Of a stretch of DNA of 35,892 nucleotides, positions 15,950 to 24,984 are shown piece by piece. The stretch lies in the NCBI RefSeq assembly GCF_003236395.1, contig NZ_POUD01000071.1, positions 1 through 35,892 of the forward strand. Direction: 5' to 3'. Both the position numbers and the translations under genes were made by a program. The first letter of the stretch is position 1. Every line of letters begins with the position of its first letter. The notes beneath the pieces were generated by a model. That model worked only from the letters and a program-made list of their open reading frames with translations. It was not told the origin of the DNA and made no database searches. Origin of the DNA: Nonomuraea aridisoli (GTDB lineage: Bacteria > Actinomycetota > Actinomycetes > Streptosporangiales > Streptosporangiaceae).

Positions 15950-17009
15950 GCGTCAGCTCCTCGACCGGTACGTAGTCCAGGTCGTATCCGAAGGCCCGGG
16001 GCCCGGCCGTCTCCAGGCCCTTCGGGGTGCGCCAGAGCGGGTCGCACGGCCAGGCGAGCACCGTGACGCGCTGGCCGTACCTGAGGGACTCCGTCTGGAC
16101 GGCGGCGGCCGTCTCGGTGTCCACGACCGTGATGAGGTCGGGCACCATGGCCCGCACCCGGCCGTCCTCGACCGCCACCAGGTTCTCGTTCTGCAGCTCC
16201 AGAGACAGGCGGCGGCCGCGGTCGTCGCCGGTGCCCTCGATCACGGCCGTCCCGCGGACGAACCCGCCGGTCGTGCGCCGTTCCACGTCGGTGAGCTTGC
16301 CGGTGATCAGTTGGGACGCGCCCAGCCGTTCCCGCAGGGCGCCCAGCGGGTCGGCGGCGCCCTCGGTGGAGCGGCCGATCTCCAGGGCGCCGGTGACCGT
16401 GCCCTCGATGACCGCTCCCCCGGCCCGCGCGGCGGTGAGCACGTAGTCGGCCATGAGGGCGTGCGAGCCCGCCGCCACGCAGACGGCCCGCGCCAGCCGT
16501 TCGGACCACAGGCCGTCGACGGGGCGGATCGTCACCACGTTGCCCGCGACGTCCGACATGATCACGAGGTCGGCGGGCAGCCCGGCCACGTACATCGAGA
16601 CCATCTGGACCTCGGGGAACGCCCGTCCCATGCCGTCGGCGTCGAGCAGCGGCAGCCCCAGCTGGGCGGCCCAGGCGACGGGCGCGACCCCGTTGGAGCC
16701 GCCGATCTCGGACGACATGATCGCGGCCGGCGGCCGGCCGAAGATCCGCTCGACCTCCTCGGCGATGCGCGCGGGCTCGTCCTCGCCGTGGATCATCTCG
16801 TGGCTGACGGTCGGCGCCCCGATGCCGGACAGCGGCACCACCAGGGCGTCGTCCGGGAGGTCGGCCAGCTTCACCAGCGGCACCTCGCCGTACTCGCGGA
16901 TGGCTCTCATCGCCGCCAGCGACCCGGTACGGACGTCACCGCCGCCTCCGGTGCCGAGGACGGCGCATCCCCGGGCGAGCGCGGGGATGTCGTTCACGTC
17001 AATGTTCAT
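15942..17009 (-). CDS. DUF917 (S-methyl-thiohydantoin desulfurase-like) protein
   Basis: From ATG 17009 this is a ~355-aa DUF917 protein. It begins DVNDIPALARGCAVLGTGGGGD, the family signature, then shows PPAAIMSSEIGGSNGVAP, GLPLLDADGMGRAFPE and LAWPCDPLWRTPKGLE. To my recollection Pfam now names this domain after an S-methyl thiohydantoin desulfurase, so a thiohydantoin or hydantoin-type substrate is plausible. That name is from memory, not seen here. A TTG at 17021 is an alternative start, better spaced from the GAGG at 17034-17037. It is the first gene of the minus operon, and its start region contains the palindrome TGGCGCGCCA (17011-17020). Confidence 0.88.
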   Translation of the reverse strand: MNIDVNDIPALARGCAVLGTGGGGDVRTGSLAAMRAIREYGEVPLVKLADLPDDALVVPLSGIGAPTVSHEMIHGEDEPARIAEEVERIFGRPPAAIMSSEIGGSNGVAPVAWAAQLGLPLLDADGMGRAFPEVQMVSMYVAGLPADLVIMSDVAGNVVTIRPVDGLWSERLARAVCVAAGSHALMADYVLTAARAGGAVIEGTVTGALEIGRSTEGAADPLGALRERLGASQLITGKLTDVERRTTGGFVRGTAVIEGTGDDRGRRLSLELQNENLVAVEDGRVRAMVPDLITVVDTETAAAVQTESLRYGQRVTVLAWPCDPLWRTPKGLETAGPRAFGYDLDYVPVEELTHG

Positions 17010-17088
17010 ATGGCGCGCCAATCAAGCACATACCGCCTCAATGTGCCAGTCGGCTGGTAGATGTGGAAGGGAGCAACGGGAGGGTCGC

Positions 17089-17522
17089 ATGCGGTTTTCG
17101 GTGGCCGCCGACAGCAAGGACGGCGTGGCCGAACGGGTCGTGGCCGAGCTGCGCAGGCGGGGGCACGAGGTCGTCACCCACGGCGCGCTCAACGACGGCG
17201 AGCGCGAGGACTGGGCGTGGGCCTCCGAGCGCGCCGCCCGCGACGTCGGCGAGGGCCGCGCCGACCAGGCGGTGGTCTGCTGCTGGCGGGCACGGGCGCG
17301 TCGATCGCGGCCAACAAGGTGCCCGGCGTGCGGGCGGCGCTGTGCGTGGACGCCTACACCGCCGACGGGGCGCGCAAGTGGAACGACGCCAACGTGCTGG
17401 CGCTGAGCCTGCGGCTGACGTCGGACGTGGTGCTGGAGGAGATCCTCGACGCCTGGCTGGCGGGCCGCCCCAGCACCGACGGCGCCGACGTGGCCAACGT
17501 CGCCCACCTCGACGACATCTGA
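17089..17522 (+). pseudogene. RpiB/LacAB-family sugar-phosphate isomerase-like gene with a 1-base frameshift
   Basis: ATG 17089, preceded by GGGAGG, opens with MRFSVAADSKDGVAERVVAEL and runs to QAVVCCW at 17286, which matches the N-terminal half of the RpiB/LacA/LacB family. The next residues, GTGASIAANKVPGVRAALC, continue perfectly but in the -1 frame, to HLDDI and a stop at 17522. The family motif at the break is CWTGTG; one base is missing before 17287. Either this is a true pseudogene or a sequencing error. An intact protein would be ~145 aa. It would isomerise a sugar phosphate or related compound in the family; its role beside an amidohydrolase and DUF917 genes is unclear. Confidence 0.8.
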
Positions 17523-17539
17523 GGGGTCCATGACCCTCA
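17520..17539 (+). terminator. Weak hairpin after the RpiB-like gene
   Basis: TGAGGG(g)TC and GACCCTCA pair around a CAT loop with one bulged G, beginning at the RpiB-like stop codon. There is no T-tract, so termination strength is uncertain. Confidence 0.35.
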
Positions 17540-17574
17540 CAGCGAGGGGCACGGAAAACGTCGGTGGCGGCCCT

Positions 17575-17580
17575 TAGGGT
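17575..17580 (+). promoter_or_regulatory. Candidate -10 box for a leaderless amidohydrolase mRNA
   Basis: TAGGGT (TANNNT type) lies seven bases upstream of ATG 17588, and no Shine-Dalgarno is visible at that start. This spacing suits a transcript starting at the A of ATG. No clear -35 is seen. Confidence 0.35.
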
Positions 17581-17587
17581 GCTGGGC

Positions 17588-18751
17588 ATGACCGACGTGC
17601 TGCTCCGTGGCGGGCTTCCCCGGGGGCTCGCGGCGCCCGCCGACATCCTCGTCCGCGACGGGCTGATCCACGAGGTCGGCGCGGGCCTCGACGCGCCGGG
17701 CGCGCGGTCCGTCGACATCACGGGGCAGCTCGTCCTGCCCGGCCTGGTGGAGGCCCACTGCCACCTCGACAAGACGCTCTACGGCGGGCCGTGGGTGCCC
17801 CACTCCGCCGACGACACGCTGGCCGGGCGCATCGGCAACGACCTCGCCCGCCGCGCCGAGCTCGGCGTGCCGAGCCCGGCCCGCATCCGCGCGCTGCTGG
17901 AGCGCATGAGCGCGGCCGGCACGACCCACGTCCGCACCCACACCGACATCGACCCGCTCGTCGGGTTACGCGGCGTCGAGGCGGTGCGCGAGGCGGCGGC
18001 CGGCTGCCCCGTCGACGTGCGCCAGGTCGCCTTCCCCCAGCACGGCGTGCTGACCAACCCCGGCACGGCCGAGCTGCTCGAAGAGGCGCTCAAGAGCGGC
18101 GTGGAGGCGGTGGGCGGGCTCGACCCGGCCGGCGTCGACCGCGACCCGGTCCGCCACCTCGACCTGGTCTTCGGGCTGGCCGAGCGCTACGGCTCCCACC
18201 TCGACCTCCACCTGCACGACGGCGGCTCGCTGGGCGGCTGGGAGCTGGAGCTGATCATCGAGCGCACCAGGGCGCTCGGGCTGGACGGGCGGGTGGCGGT
18301 CAGCCACGCGTACGCGCTGGGTCAGCTCGGCGACGCCCACCAGGATCGCCTGGCGGAGGGCCTGGCCGAGGCGGGGGTCGCGATCGTGACCGCCGCCGTC
18401 TACGACTTCCCCGTGCCGCCGATCAAGAAGCTGCGCGCCGCCGGGGTCACCGTCGCGTGCGGCCACGACGGCATCCGCGACCTGTGGGGTCCGTACGGCA
18501 GCGGCGACATGCTGGAGCGGGCCATGCACGTCGCCTACCGCAGCACGTTCCGCACGGACGACGACATCGAGCTGGCGCTGGAGGCCGCCACCGGCGGCGG
18601 GGCGCGGCTGCTCGGGCTGGAGGGTCACGGCCTGGCGCCGGGCGACCGGGCCGATCTCGTCGTGGTGCCCGCGGGGAACCCGGCGGAGGCGGTCGTCGTT
18701 CACCCTCCGCGCACACTGGTCATGAAAGACGGCGTCGTCCTGCACAATTGA
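17588..18751 (+). CDS. Amidohydrolase, cytosine deaminase (CodA)-like
   Basis: ATG 17588 gives a 387-aa metal-dependent amidohydrolase. The first metal site is EAHCHLDKTLYGG, followed by THVRTHTDID, a LDLHLHDGG strand, SHAYALG and the catalytic Asp region CGHDGIRDLWGPYGSGDML, which is the order and spacing of the CodA/N-isopropylammelide hydrolase group. It ends with the usual composite-domain return GDRADLVVV...VMKDGVVLHN. Members deaminate or hydrolyse cytosine, creatinine, triazines and other ring amides. Its neighbours (DUF917, HyuA-like, importer) suggest it acts on a cyclic ureide or imino-hydantoin; cytosine itself is only one option. Tex begins 27 bases downstream. Confidence 0.86.
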   Translation: MTDVLLRGGLPRGLAAPADILVRDGLIHEVGAGLDAPGARSVDITGQLVLPGLVEAHCHLDKTLYGGPWVPHSADDTLAGRIGNDLARRAELGVPSPARIRALLERMSAAGTTHVRTHTDIDPLVGLRGVEAVREAAAGCPVDVRQVAFPQHGVLTNPGTAELLEEALKSGVEAVGGLDPAGVDRDPVRHLDLVFGLAERYGSHLDLHLHDGGSLGGWELELIIERTRALGLDGRVAVSHAYALGQLGDAHQDRLAEGLAEAGVAIVTAAVYDFPVPPIKKLRAAGVTVACGHDGIRDLWGPYGSGDMLERAMHVAYRSTFRTDDDIELALEAATGGGARLLGLEGHGLAPGDRADLVVVPAGNPAEAVVVHPPRTLVMKDGVVLHN

Positions 18752-18778
18752 CCGGCGGGACCATCGAAAGGCAGGCAA

Positions 18779-21274
18779 GTGCTCTCTATTCACCAGCGGA
18801 TCGCCGCAGAGCTCGGCGTGCGCGACGGGCAGGTGCAGGCCGCCGTCGAGCTGCTCGACGGCGGCGCGACCGTGCCGTTCATCGCGCGCTACCGCAAGGA
18901 GGCGACCGGCGCCCTCGACGACGCGCAGCTGCGCACCCTCGAGGAACGGCTGCGTTATCTGCGCGAGCTGGAAGAGCGCCGCACGGCGATCCTGGAGTCC
19001 ATCGAGTCCCAGGGCAAGCTCGACGACGCGCTGCGCGAGCAGATCATGGCGGCCGAGACCAAGGCCCGCCTGGAGGACATCTACCTGCCCTACAAGCCCA
19101 AGCGGCGCACGAAGGCGCAGATCGCGCGCGAGCTGGGCCTGGAGCCGCTGGCCGACCAGCTGCTGGCCGACCCCGCGCTCGACCCGGTCGCCACGGCGGA
19201 GGGCTTCGTCACCGAGGGCGTGGCCGACGCGGGCGCGGCGCTCGAAGGCGCCAGGGCCATCCTGATCGAGCGCTTCGCCGAGGACGCCGACCTGATCGGC
19301 GCCCTGCGCGAGCAGTTCTGGACGCGCGGGCGGCTGGTGTCGAAGGTCCGCGAGGGCAAGGAGGAGGCGGGGGCCAAGTTCGCCGACTACTTCGAGTTCG
19401 GCGAGCCGTTCACGAAGCTGCCCTCCCACCGCATCCTGGCCATCTTCCGGGGCGAGAAGGAGGAGGTGCTCTCCGTCACCCTGGAGCCCGACGACAGCCC
19501 CGACTACGAGCTGCGCATCGCCTCCCGGTTCGGCGTGTCCGACCAGGGGCGGCCGGCCGACAAGTGGCTGTCCGAGACCGTCCGGTGGGCCTGGCGCACG
19601 CGCATCCTCGTCCATCTCGGCATCGACCTGCGGATGCGGCTGTGGCAGGCGGCCGAGGAGGAGGCGGTGCGGGTGTTCGCCGCCAACCTGCGCGACCTGC
19701 TGCTCGCCGCCCCGGCCGGCAGCCGTCCCACGATGGGGCTCGACCCGGGCCTGCGCACCGGCGTGAAGGTGGCCGTGGTCGACGCCACCGGCAAGGTCGT
19801 CGAGACCGCGACGATCTACCCCCACGAGCCCAAGCGCCAGTGGGACGAGTCGCTGGCCGTGCTCGGCGCGCTCGCGCAGCGCCACGGCGTCGAGCTGATC
19901 GCCATCGGCAACGGCACGGCCTCGCGTGAGACCGACAAGCTGGCCGGCGAGCTGGTCAAGCTCATGCCGTCGCTCACCAAGATCGTCGTGTCCGAGGCCG
20001 GCGCCTCGGTCTACTCCGCCTCCGCCTACGCCTCGCAGGAGCTGCCCGAGCTCGACGTGTCGCTGCGCGGCGCGGTCTCCATCGCCCGCCGCCTGCAGGA
20101 CCCGCTGGCCGAGCTGGTCAAGATCGACCCGAAGTCGATCGGCGTCGGCCAATACCAGCACGACCTGGCGGAGACGAAGCTGTCCCGGTCGCTCGACGCC
20201 GTCGTCGAAGACTGCGTCAACGCGGTCGGCGTCGACGTCAACACGGCCTCCGCGCCGCTGCTCACGCGGGTGTCGGGCATCGGCTCCACGCTCGCCGAGA
20301 GCATCGTCCGCCACCGCGACGCCAACGGGCCGTTCCGTACGCGTGCGGCGCTGAAGAGCGTGCCGCGGCTCGGGCCGAAGGCGTTCGAGCAGTGCGCGGG
20401 CTTCCTGCGCATCAGGGGCGGCGACGACCCGCTCGACGTGTCGAGCGTCCACCCCGAGGCGTACCCGGTGGTGCGGCGCATCCTCACCTCCGCCAAGACC
20501 GACCTGAAGTCCCTGATCGGCAACACCGCGGCGCTGCGCTCGCTGCGGCCGGACGACTTCACCGACGACACCTTCGGCCTGCCGACGGTCACCGACATCC
20601 TGCGTGAGCTGGAGAAGCCGGGGCGCGACCCGCGTCCCGCCTTCAAGACGGCCACGTTCAAGGAGGGCGTCGAAAAGCTGTCCGACCTCGAGTCGGGCAT
20701 GATCCTGGAGGGCGTGGTCACCAACGTCGCCGCCTTCGGCGCGTTCGTCGACGTCGGCGTCCACCAGGACGGCCTGGTGCACGTGTCGGCGATGTCGCGC
20801 ACGTTCGTGAAAGACCCGCGCGACGTGGTCAAGCCGGGCGACATCGTCCGCGTCAAGGTGCTCGACGTCGACATCCCCCGCAAGCGCATCTCGCTGACCC
20901 TCCGCCTCGAAGACGAGACCACCGCGACCACCTCAGCCGACGGCCCCCGCCGCGGCGCCCGCGGCGGCGCGGGCAACGGCGGCAACGGCGAGGGCCGCGG
21001 CAACGGCTCCCGCGGCGGCGGCCCTCGCGGCGAGGGTGGCCGGGGCAACGGCTCCCGCAACGACGGCGGCCGAGGTGACAGCGGACGCGCTGATGGCGGC
21101 CGGGGCGACGGCGGACGCGGCAGGTCCGGCGGCGGCCGAGGCAACGGCTCCGACGGCGCCCAGCGCGGCCGCGACAACGGGGAGCGGGGCCGCGGCGCCC
21201 GCCGCCAGGACCGCCCGGCCCCGACGGGCGCCATGGCCGAAGCCCTCAGAAGGGCCGGCCTCACCGACCGCTGA
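18779..21274 (+). CDS. tex: Tex family S1 RNA-binding transcription accessory protein
   Basis: The 831-aa Tex homologue starts at GTG 18779 after GAAAGGCAGG. The N-terminal Tex domain has VPFIARYRKEATGALD, then the YqgF-like domain (TMGLDPGLRTGVKVAVVD, about residue 320), the helix-hairpin-helix region (GIGSTLAESIVRHRDANGPF, about residue 500) and an S1 domain (GMILEGVVTNVAAFGAFVDVG, about residues 640-710). Tex binds nucleic acid and influences transcription and translation in the cytoplasm. The last ~110 residues are an unusual low-complexity tail rich in RG, GN and DGGR, which would be positively charged and disordered. The gene is followed by a long hairpin. Confidence 0.95.
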   Translation: MLSIHQRIAAELGVRDGQVQAAVELLDGGATVPFIARYRKEATGALDDAQLRTLEERLRYLRELEERRTAILESIESQGKLDDALREQIMAAETKARLEDIYLPYKPKRRTKAQIARELGLEPLADQLLADPALDPVATAEGFVTEGVADAGAALEGARAILIERFAEDADLIGALREQFWTRGRLVSKVREGKEEAGAKFADYFEFGEPFTKLPSHRILAIFRGEKEEVLSVTLEPDDSPDYELRIASRFGVSDQGRPADKWLSETVRWAWRTRILVHLGIDLRMRLWQAAEEEAVRVFAANLRDLLLAAPAGSRPTMGLDPGLRTGVKVAVVDATGKVVETATIYPHEPKRQWDESLAVLGALAQRHGVELIAIGNGTASRETDKLAGELVKLMPSLTKIVVSEAGASVYSASAYASQELPELDVSLRGAVSIARRLQDPLAELVKIDPKSIGVGQYQHDLAETKLSRSLDAVVEDCVNAVGVDVNTASAPLLTRVSGIGSTLAESIVRHRDANGPFRTRAALKSVPRLGPKAFEQCAGFLRIRGGDDPLDVSSVHPEAYPVVRRILTSAKTDLKSLIGNTAALRSLRPDDFTDDTFGLPTVTDILRELEKPGRDPRPAFKTATFKEGVEKLSDLESGMILEGVVTNVAAFGAFVDVGVHQDGLVHVSAMSRTFVKDPRDVVKPGDIVRVKVLDVDIPRKRISLTLRLEDETTATTSADGPRRGARGGAGNGGNGEGRGNGSRGGGPRGEGGRGNGSRNDGGRGDSGRADGGRGDGGRGRSGGGRGNGSDGAQRGRDNGERGRGARRQDRPAPTGAMAEALRRAGLTDR

Positions 21275-21289
21275 TCATCACTCGACCAC

Positions 21290-21326
21290 GCCGTTCTGAG
21301 CCGGGAGCCAACCGGCTCAGAACGGC
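21290..21326 (+). terminator. 15-bp perfect inverted repeat after tex
   Basis: GCCGTTCTGAGCCGG (21290-21304) and its exact complement (21312-21326) flank a 7-base loop, 16 bases after the tex stop. There is no T-tract, as is common for actinomycete terminators. A shorter 8-bp stem, TGAGCCGG/CCGGCTCA, follows at 21357-21379. Confidence 0.6.
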
Positions 21327-21454
21327 AACCGCTGAACACGCACGGCCACCGTGACGTGAGCCGGAAGCGGACCGGCTCAGCAGGGACGGCTGGACACCAG
21401 CCGAGTGCACCGAGCTGCGCCCCGGCCTGGGCCGGCTCAGACCAGTCCCTGCCC

Positions 21455-21685
21455 GGCTCCGGGCTCATCAAGATCGCCGGCGTGCTGTTCGAGGTCACCG
21501 ACGTCGACAATGATCAGGCGATCGACGCCGAGGAATACCGCAACCTGTTCCGTACGGCCTTCCACCGAGACCTGGCCGACAGCGGCGGCAGCTACTCCCG
21601 CGCCGCGTTCGTCAGGCAGTTCGTCGCCTTCATGTCCGGGCGGCAGCACTCCGGCGCCTACGCCTCGCTCCTGTCCCAGGCGTGA
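21455..21685 (+). pseudogene. C-terminal remnant of an EF-hand calcium-binding protein
   Basis: The frame from about 21455 encodes LIKIAGVLFEVTDVDNDQAI..., with an EF-hand loop DVDNDQAIDAEE whose Asp/Asp/Asp/Asp/Glu ligands sit at loop positions 1, 3, 5, 9 and 12. It is followed by EYRNLF, SRAAFVRQFVAFMSGR and a stop at 21685. This resembles the last third of calerythrin-like actinobacterial EF-hand proteins (~180 aa). No start or upstream EF-hands are recognisable: the open frame upstream is low-complexity and continuous with the tex frame beyond its TGA. The 3' end overlaps the convergent histidine kinase gene by 28 bases. A decayed gene is most likely; a short expressed protein is possible. 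Confidence 0.5.
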
Positions 21686-23464
21686 GCGGGCACGGGCAGC
21701 CGGAGCGTGAAGGTGGAGCCGTTGCCGACGACGCTGGACGCGCTCAGCGACCCGCCGTGGGCCTCGGCGAGCTTGCGGGCGATGGGCAGGCCCAGCCCGC
21801 TGCCTCCGCTCCTCCTGCTGCGCGACTTCTCCACCCGCCAGAACCTCTCGAAGACCAGCGGCAGGTCCTCGGGCGCGATCCCGCTGCCGGTGTCGGTGAC
21901 GTCGATCACCACGTCGTCGCCGACGCGGCGGGCGAGCAGGCTGACGGTGCCGCCGGGCGGGGTGTGCCGTACGGCGTTGGAGACCAGGTTGCCCAACGCC
22001 TGGCGCAGCCGCACCGGGTCGGCGACCAGCCGGGGCCGACCTTCGGCCCGCGTCAGCAACGTGACGTGAGCCGCCTCCGCGCCGCCCCGGTGTGCGGTGG
22101 CGACCTGGGCCAGCAGGTCGGTCACGTCGACGGGCTCCGCGCGAAGTCTCAGCTCGCCCGCGTCGGCCACCGCCAGGTCCTGCAGGTCGTTGATGACGTG
22201 CTGCAGCAGCAGCGCCTCCTCCAGCAGTGACGACACGAGCTCCGGATCGGGATTGGCCAGTCCGTCCTGGGCGGCCTCCAGCCAGCCGCGGATGTTGCTG
22301 AGCGGTGTCCGCAGCTCGTGGGCGACGTCGCCGACCATCGCCTTGCGCAGCTCCTCCAGCCGTTCGCGCCGCTCGGCCATGGCGTTGAAGGCCGCGGCGA
22401 GCATGCCGATCTCGTCCTTCCCCCTGACCTCGACCCGGGCCGCGCGCCCTTCCTCCATGTCCCGTACGGCGTCGGTGAGGGCGCGCAGCGGCCGGCTCAA
22501 CCGGCTTCCGGCCATGACCGTGGCGGTCACGGTGATCAGCAGCACGAGCGCAGCCACGCCCGCGACGCGCGCCTGGTTCGCCGGCGACAGGTCGAAGACC
22601 GTCGACCTGTCGTCGTCGCGGCTGCTGATGAACAGCAGCGCGGGCGAGGCGACGTACGGCGAGAGCTGCTGGCGGCGGCTGCTGGTGACGCATTCCGAGA
22701 CGACGCCACCGCGGGAGGCGTCGTCCGCCGCCGTGCCGGCCTCCGCCGGGACGGGCGCGGCCACCCGCGTCCAGGTGAAGTCCAGGTTGAGCCGCACCTC
22801 CGGTTCGTGCCGCCTCGCCAGGCAGCTGCTGACGCGCTTCTGGAGCACCGCGAGAGCCTTGCGCTCCGTGGCGGTCGGCCGGTCGAGGACGGTGCTTGCA
22901 CACCGGGTCCCGGAATACGGGCGCGCGCCCCTGGTGTCCAGCACAGGCCGCCCGCTCGGGCCGTAGGCGATCGTGGCGACGGCGCCGAAGTTGTCACGCA
23001 GGCAGGCCGCGCGCCGCTCAGCGGCGGAACGCAGCGCGTCACGCTCGTCGCGGGGCAGCAGGAAGGGGCCCACGGCGCGGGGGTCGATATGGTCAGGCGT
23101 GGCCGTGTCGACGTGCAGCGGATCAATAGACGCGGTCGGCCTCGCCGGCAGCGTCGCGGGCGGCCCGGCGTCGGAGTCCGCGAGCGGCGCGCGCCGCTCC
23201 GTGGTGACCGTGATCCGGCGACCGGTCTCACGCGCCAGCCGGTGCACGACCTCCCCCACGCCGTCCCAGCCGGGGTGGGTGGCGGCGTAGCCGAGCAGGG
23301 TGTCGTACGTACGCGCGTCGTCGGCGAGTGCCTGTCCCTGCTCCTGCCTGATCGCCACGGTGGTGCTCCGGACGGTCAGCCAGGCCGTCGCCGCGATCGA
23401 ACAGACGGAAACCAGCACGGACACCGCGAGCAACCGCAGCAGCAGGCTGCGGTGCAGCGGCACG

Positions 23465-23475
<11 letters not shown>
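21658..23475 (-). CDS. Two-component sensor histidine kinase
   Basis: The 605-aa membrane kinase has TM1 at about residues 11-33, then a large ~275-residue extracytoplasmic domain with several Cys residues and no family I recognise, and TM2 at about 308-330 followed by HAMP (SRLSRPLRALTDAVRDMEEG). The H box DVAHELRTPLSN has the phospho-accepting His at residue 386. N box GNLVSNAVRHTP, G1 DTGSGI and G2 GGSGLGLPIAR complete the catalytic domain. Its start overlaps the response regulator gene by 11 bases, so the two are a coupled operon. The extracellular signal is unknown; paired Cys in the sensor domain could respond to redox or metal (speculative). Confidence 0.93.
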
Positions 23476-24202
<727 letters not shown>

Positions 24203-24210
24203 AGCTGGCG

Positions 24211-24216
24211 ATAATA
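24211..24216 (-). promoter_or_regulatory. -10 box of the leaderless two-component operon
   Basis: TATTAT read on the minus strand matches TATAAT at 5 of 6 positions and is eight bases upstream of the regulator's GTG. There is no recognisable -35, which fits an activator-dependent promoter. Confidence 0.45.
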
Positions 24217-24263
24217 GGTCGGCTTGGAGACCACCTCACCCCCGCTCATCTGCTGGCCAAGGG

Positions 24264-24285
24264 TTCCTGACAAGTTTCTGACATT
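24264..24285. promoter_or_regulatory. Tandem 11-bp direct repeat, probable response-regulator operator
   Basis: TTCCTGACAAG (24264-24274) and TTTCTGACATT (24275-24285) are contiguous and share 8 of 11 positions. Two head-to-tail 11-bp half-sites are the standard footprint of OmpR/PhoB-type dimers. The element lies 20 bases upstream of the lipoprotein ATG and about 48 bases upstream of the TATTAT box of the regulator. Confidence 0.55.
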
Positions 24286-24305
24286 GCTCGACCATCCTCT
24301 CCGGC

Positions 24306-24938
24306 ATGAACAACCCCACCGATCACCGCGCGCGGCACGCCGCGGCACTGTCCATCGCCGCGCTCGCCTGCGGCCTCCTCACCGCCTGCGGAGCCGCCGA
24401 GGCGGCGAGCGGCCCCGGCACTCCCGCGCCCGTCCCGCCTGGCGACGTGTCAGCCGACCGACCGGCCGCGGCACCGGTCGAGTCCGGGGCCACCCGCTCG
24501 GCCGCGGCACCGGCCAAGACGGGCTCGGCGAGGTCCGGCCGCCCGCAGCTGCGCCTGGACAGCACGCCGGCCGAGGTGCGGAAGTTCCGCGCCGCGTACG
24601 CCGGCTGCCTGGGGGAGCACGGCATGCCGAGCAAGGGAACCTGGACCAAGGCGGCGGAGAAGTCCGCGCGGGCCGCCTGCGAGCACCTGCGCCCGCTGCT
24701 GCCGCCCGAGCTCGACCCCGCCAAGAACCCGAACTACGCCACGAGCGTCCGAATCGAGGTCAAGTGCCTGCAGGACCACGGCTTCGACGTCCACCTCGTC
24801 AAGGTCGGCGGTCCCGCCAAGCTCGGCTGGCGGTACGCGAGCGTCCCCGGTCCTGACGTCGACATCTCGAAGATCCAGGACGACTGCCGCGTGAAGGCTT
24901 TCGGCGGCGGCCGGGCGATTCGGCCGGGCCCGCAGTAG
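24306..24938 (+). CDS. Secreted lipoprotein with four conserved-looking cysteines, unknown function
   Basis: The 210-aa protein has a lipoprotein signal peptide with lipobox LLTAC (Cys28), a ~50-residue Ala/Pro/Thr-rich linker, then a compact domain with Cys101, Cys125, Cys154 and Cys184. The AAYAGCLGEHGMP and EVKCLQDHGFDV segments look like two related half-repeats, each with a Cys-x3-HG type core (CLGEHG, CLQDHG), suggesting an internal duplication and two disulfides. Such lipoproteins often lie beside actinobacterial two-component and ABC systems. It is divergent from the two-component operon with an operator-like repeat between them, so it is probably a target or accessory sensor. No enzymatic function is assigned. 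Confidence 0.8.
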   Translation: MNNPTDHRARHAAALSIAALACGLLTACGAAEAASGPGTPAPVPPGDVSADRPAAAPVESGATRSAAAPAKTGSARSGRPQLRLDSTPAEVRKFRAAYAGCLGEHGMPSKGTWTKAAEKSARAACEHLRPLLPPELDPAKNPNYATSVRIEVKCLQDHGFDVHLVKVGGPAKLGWRYASVPGPDVDISKIQDDCRVKAFGGGRAIRPGPQ

Positions 24939-24949
24939 CGGCCGGATCT

Positions 24950-24984
24950 CAGCGGTGACGCCCGGCCTCCGGGCGTCACCGCTG
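24950..24984. terminator. Bidirectional terminator hairpin between convergent lipoprotein genes
   Basis: CAGCGGTGACGCCCGG (24950-24965) and its exact complement (24969-24984) form a 16-bp stem with a CCT loop. It starts 12 bases after the plus-strand lipoprotein stop and overlaps the last three codons of the minus-strand gene, so it could stop transcription from both sides. Confidence 0.65.

Noticed and set aside
17011..17020. TGGCGCGCCA palindrome as an operator for the DUF917 operon
   Set aside because: It lies within or just upstream of the start codon, is only 10 bp, and GC palindromes of this size are expected by chance here.
21275..21685. Stop-codon read-through (for example selenocysteine) linking Tex and the EF-hand segment
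   Set aside because: The shared frame is probably chance; a 15-bp terminator-like hairpin follows the tex stop and the intervening residues lack protein character.
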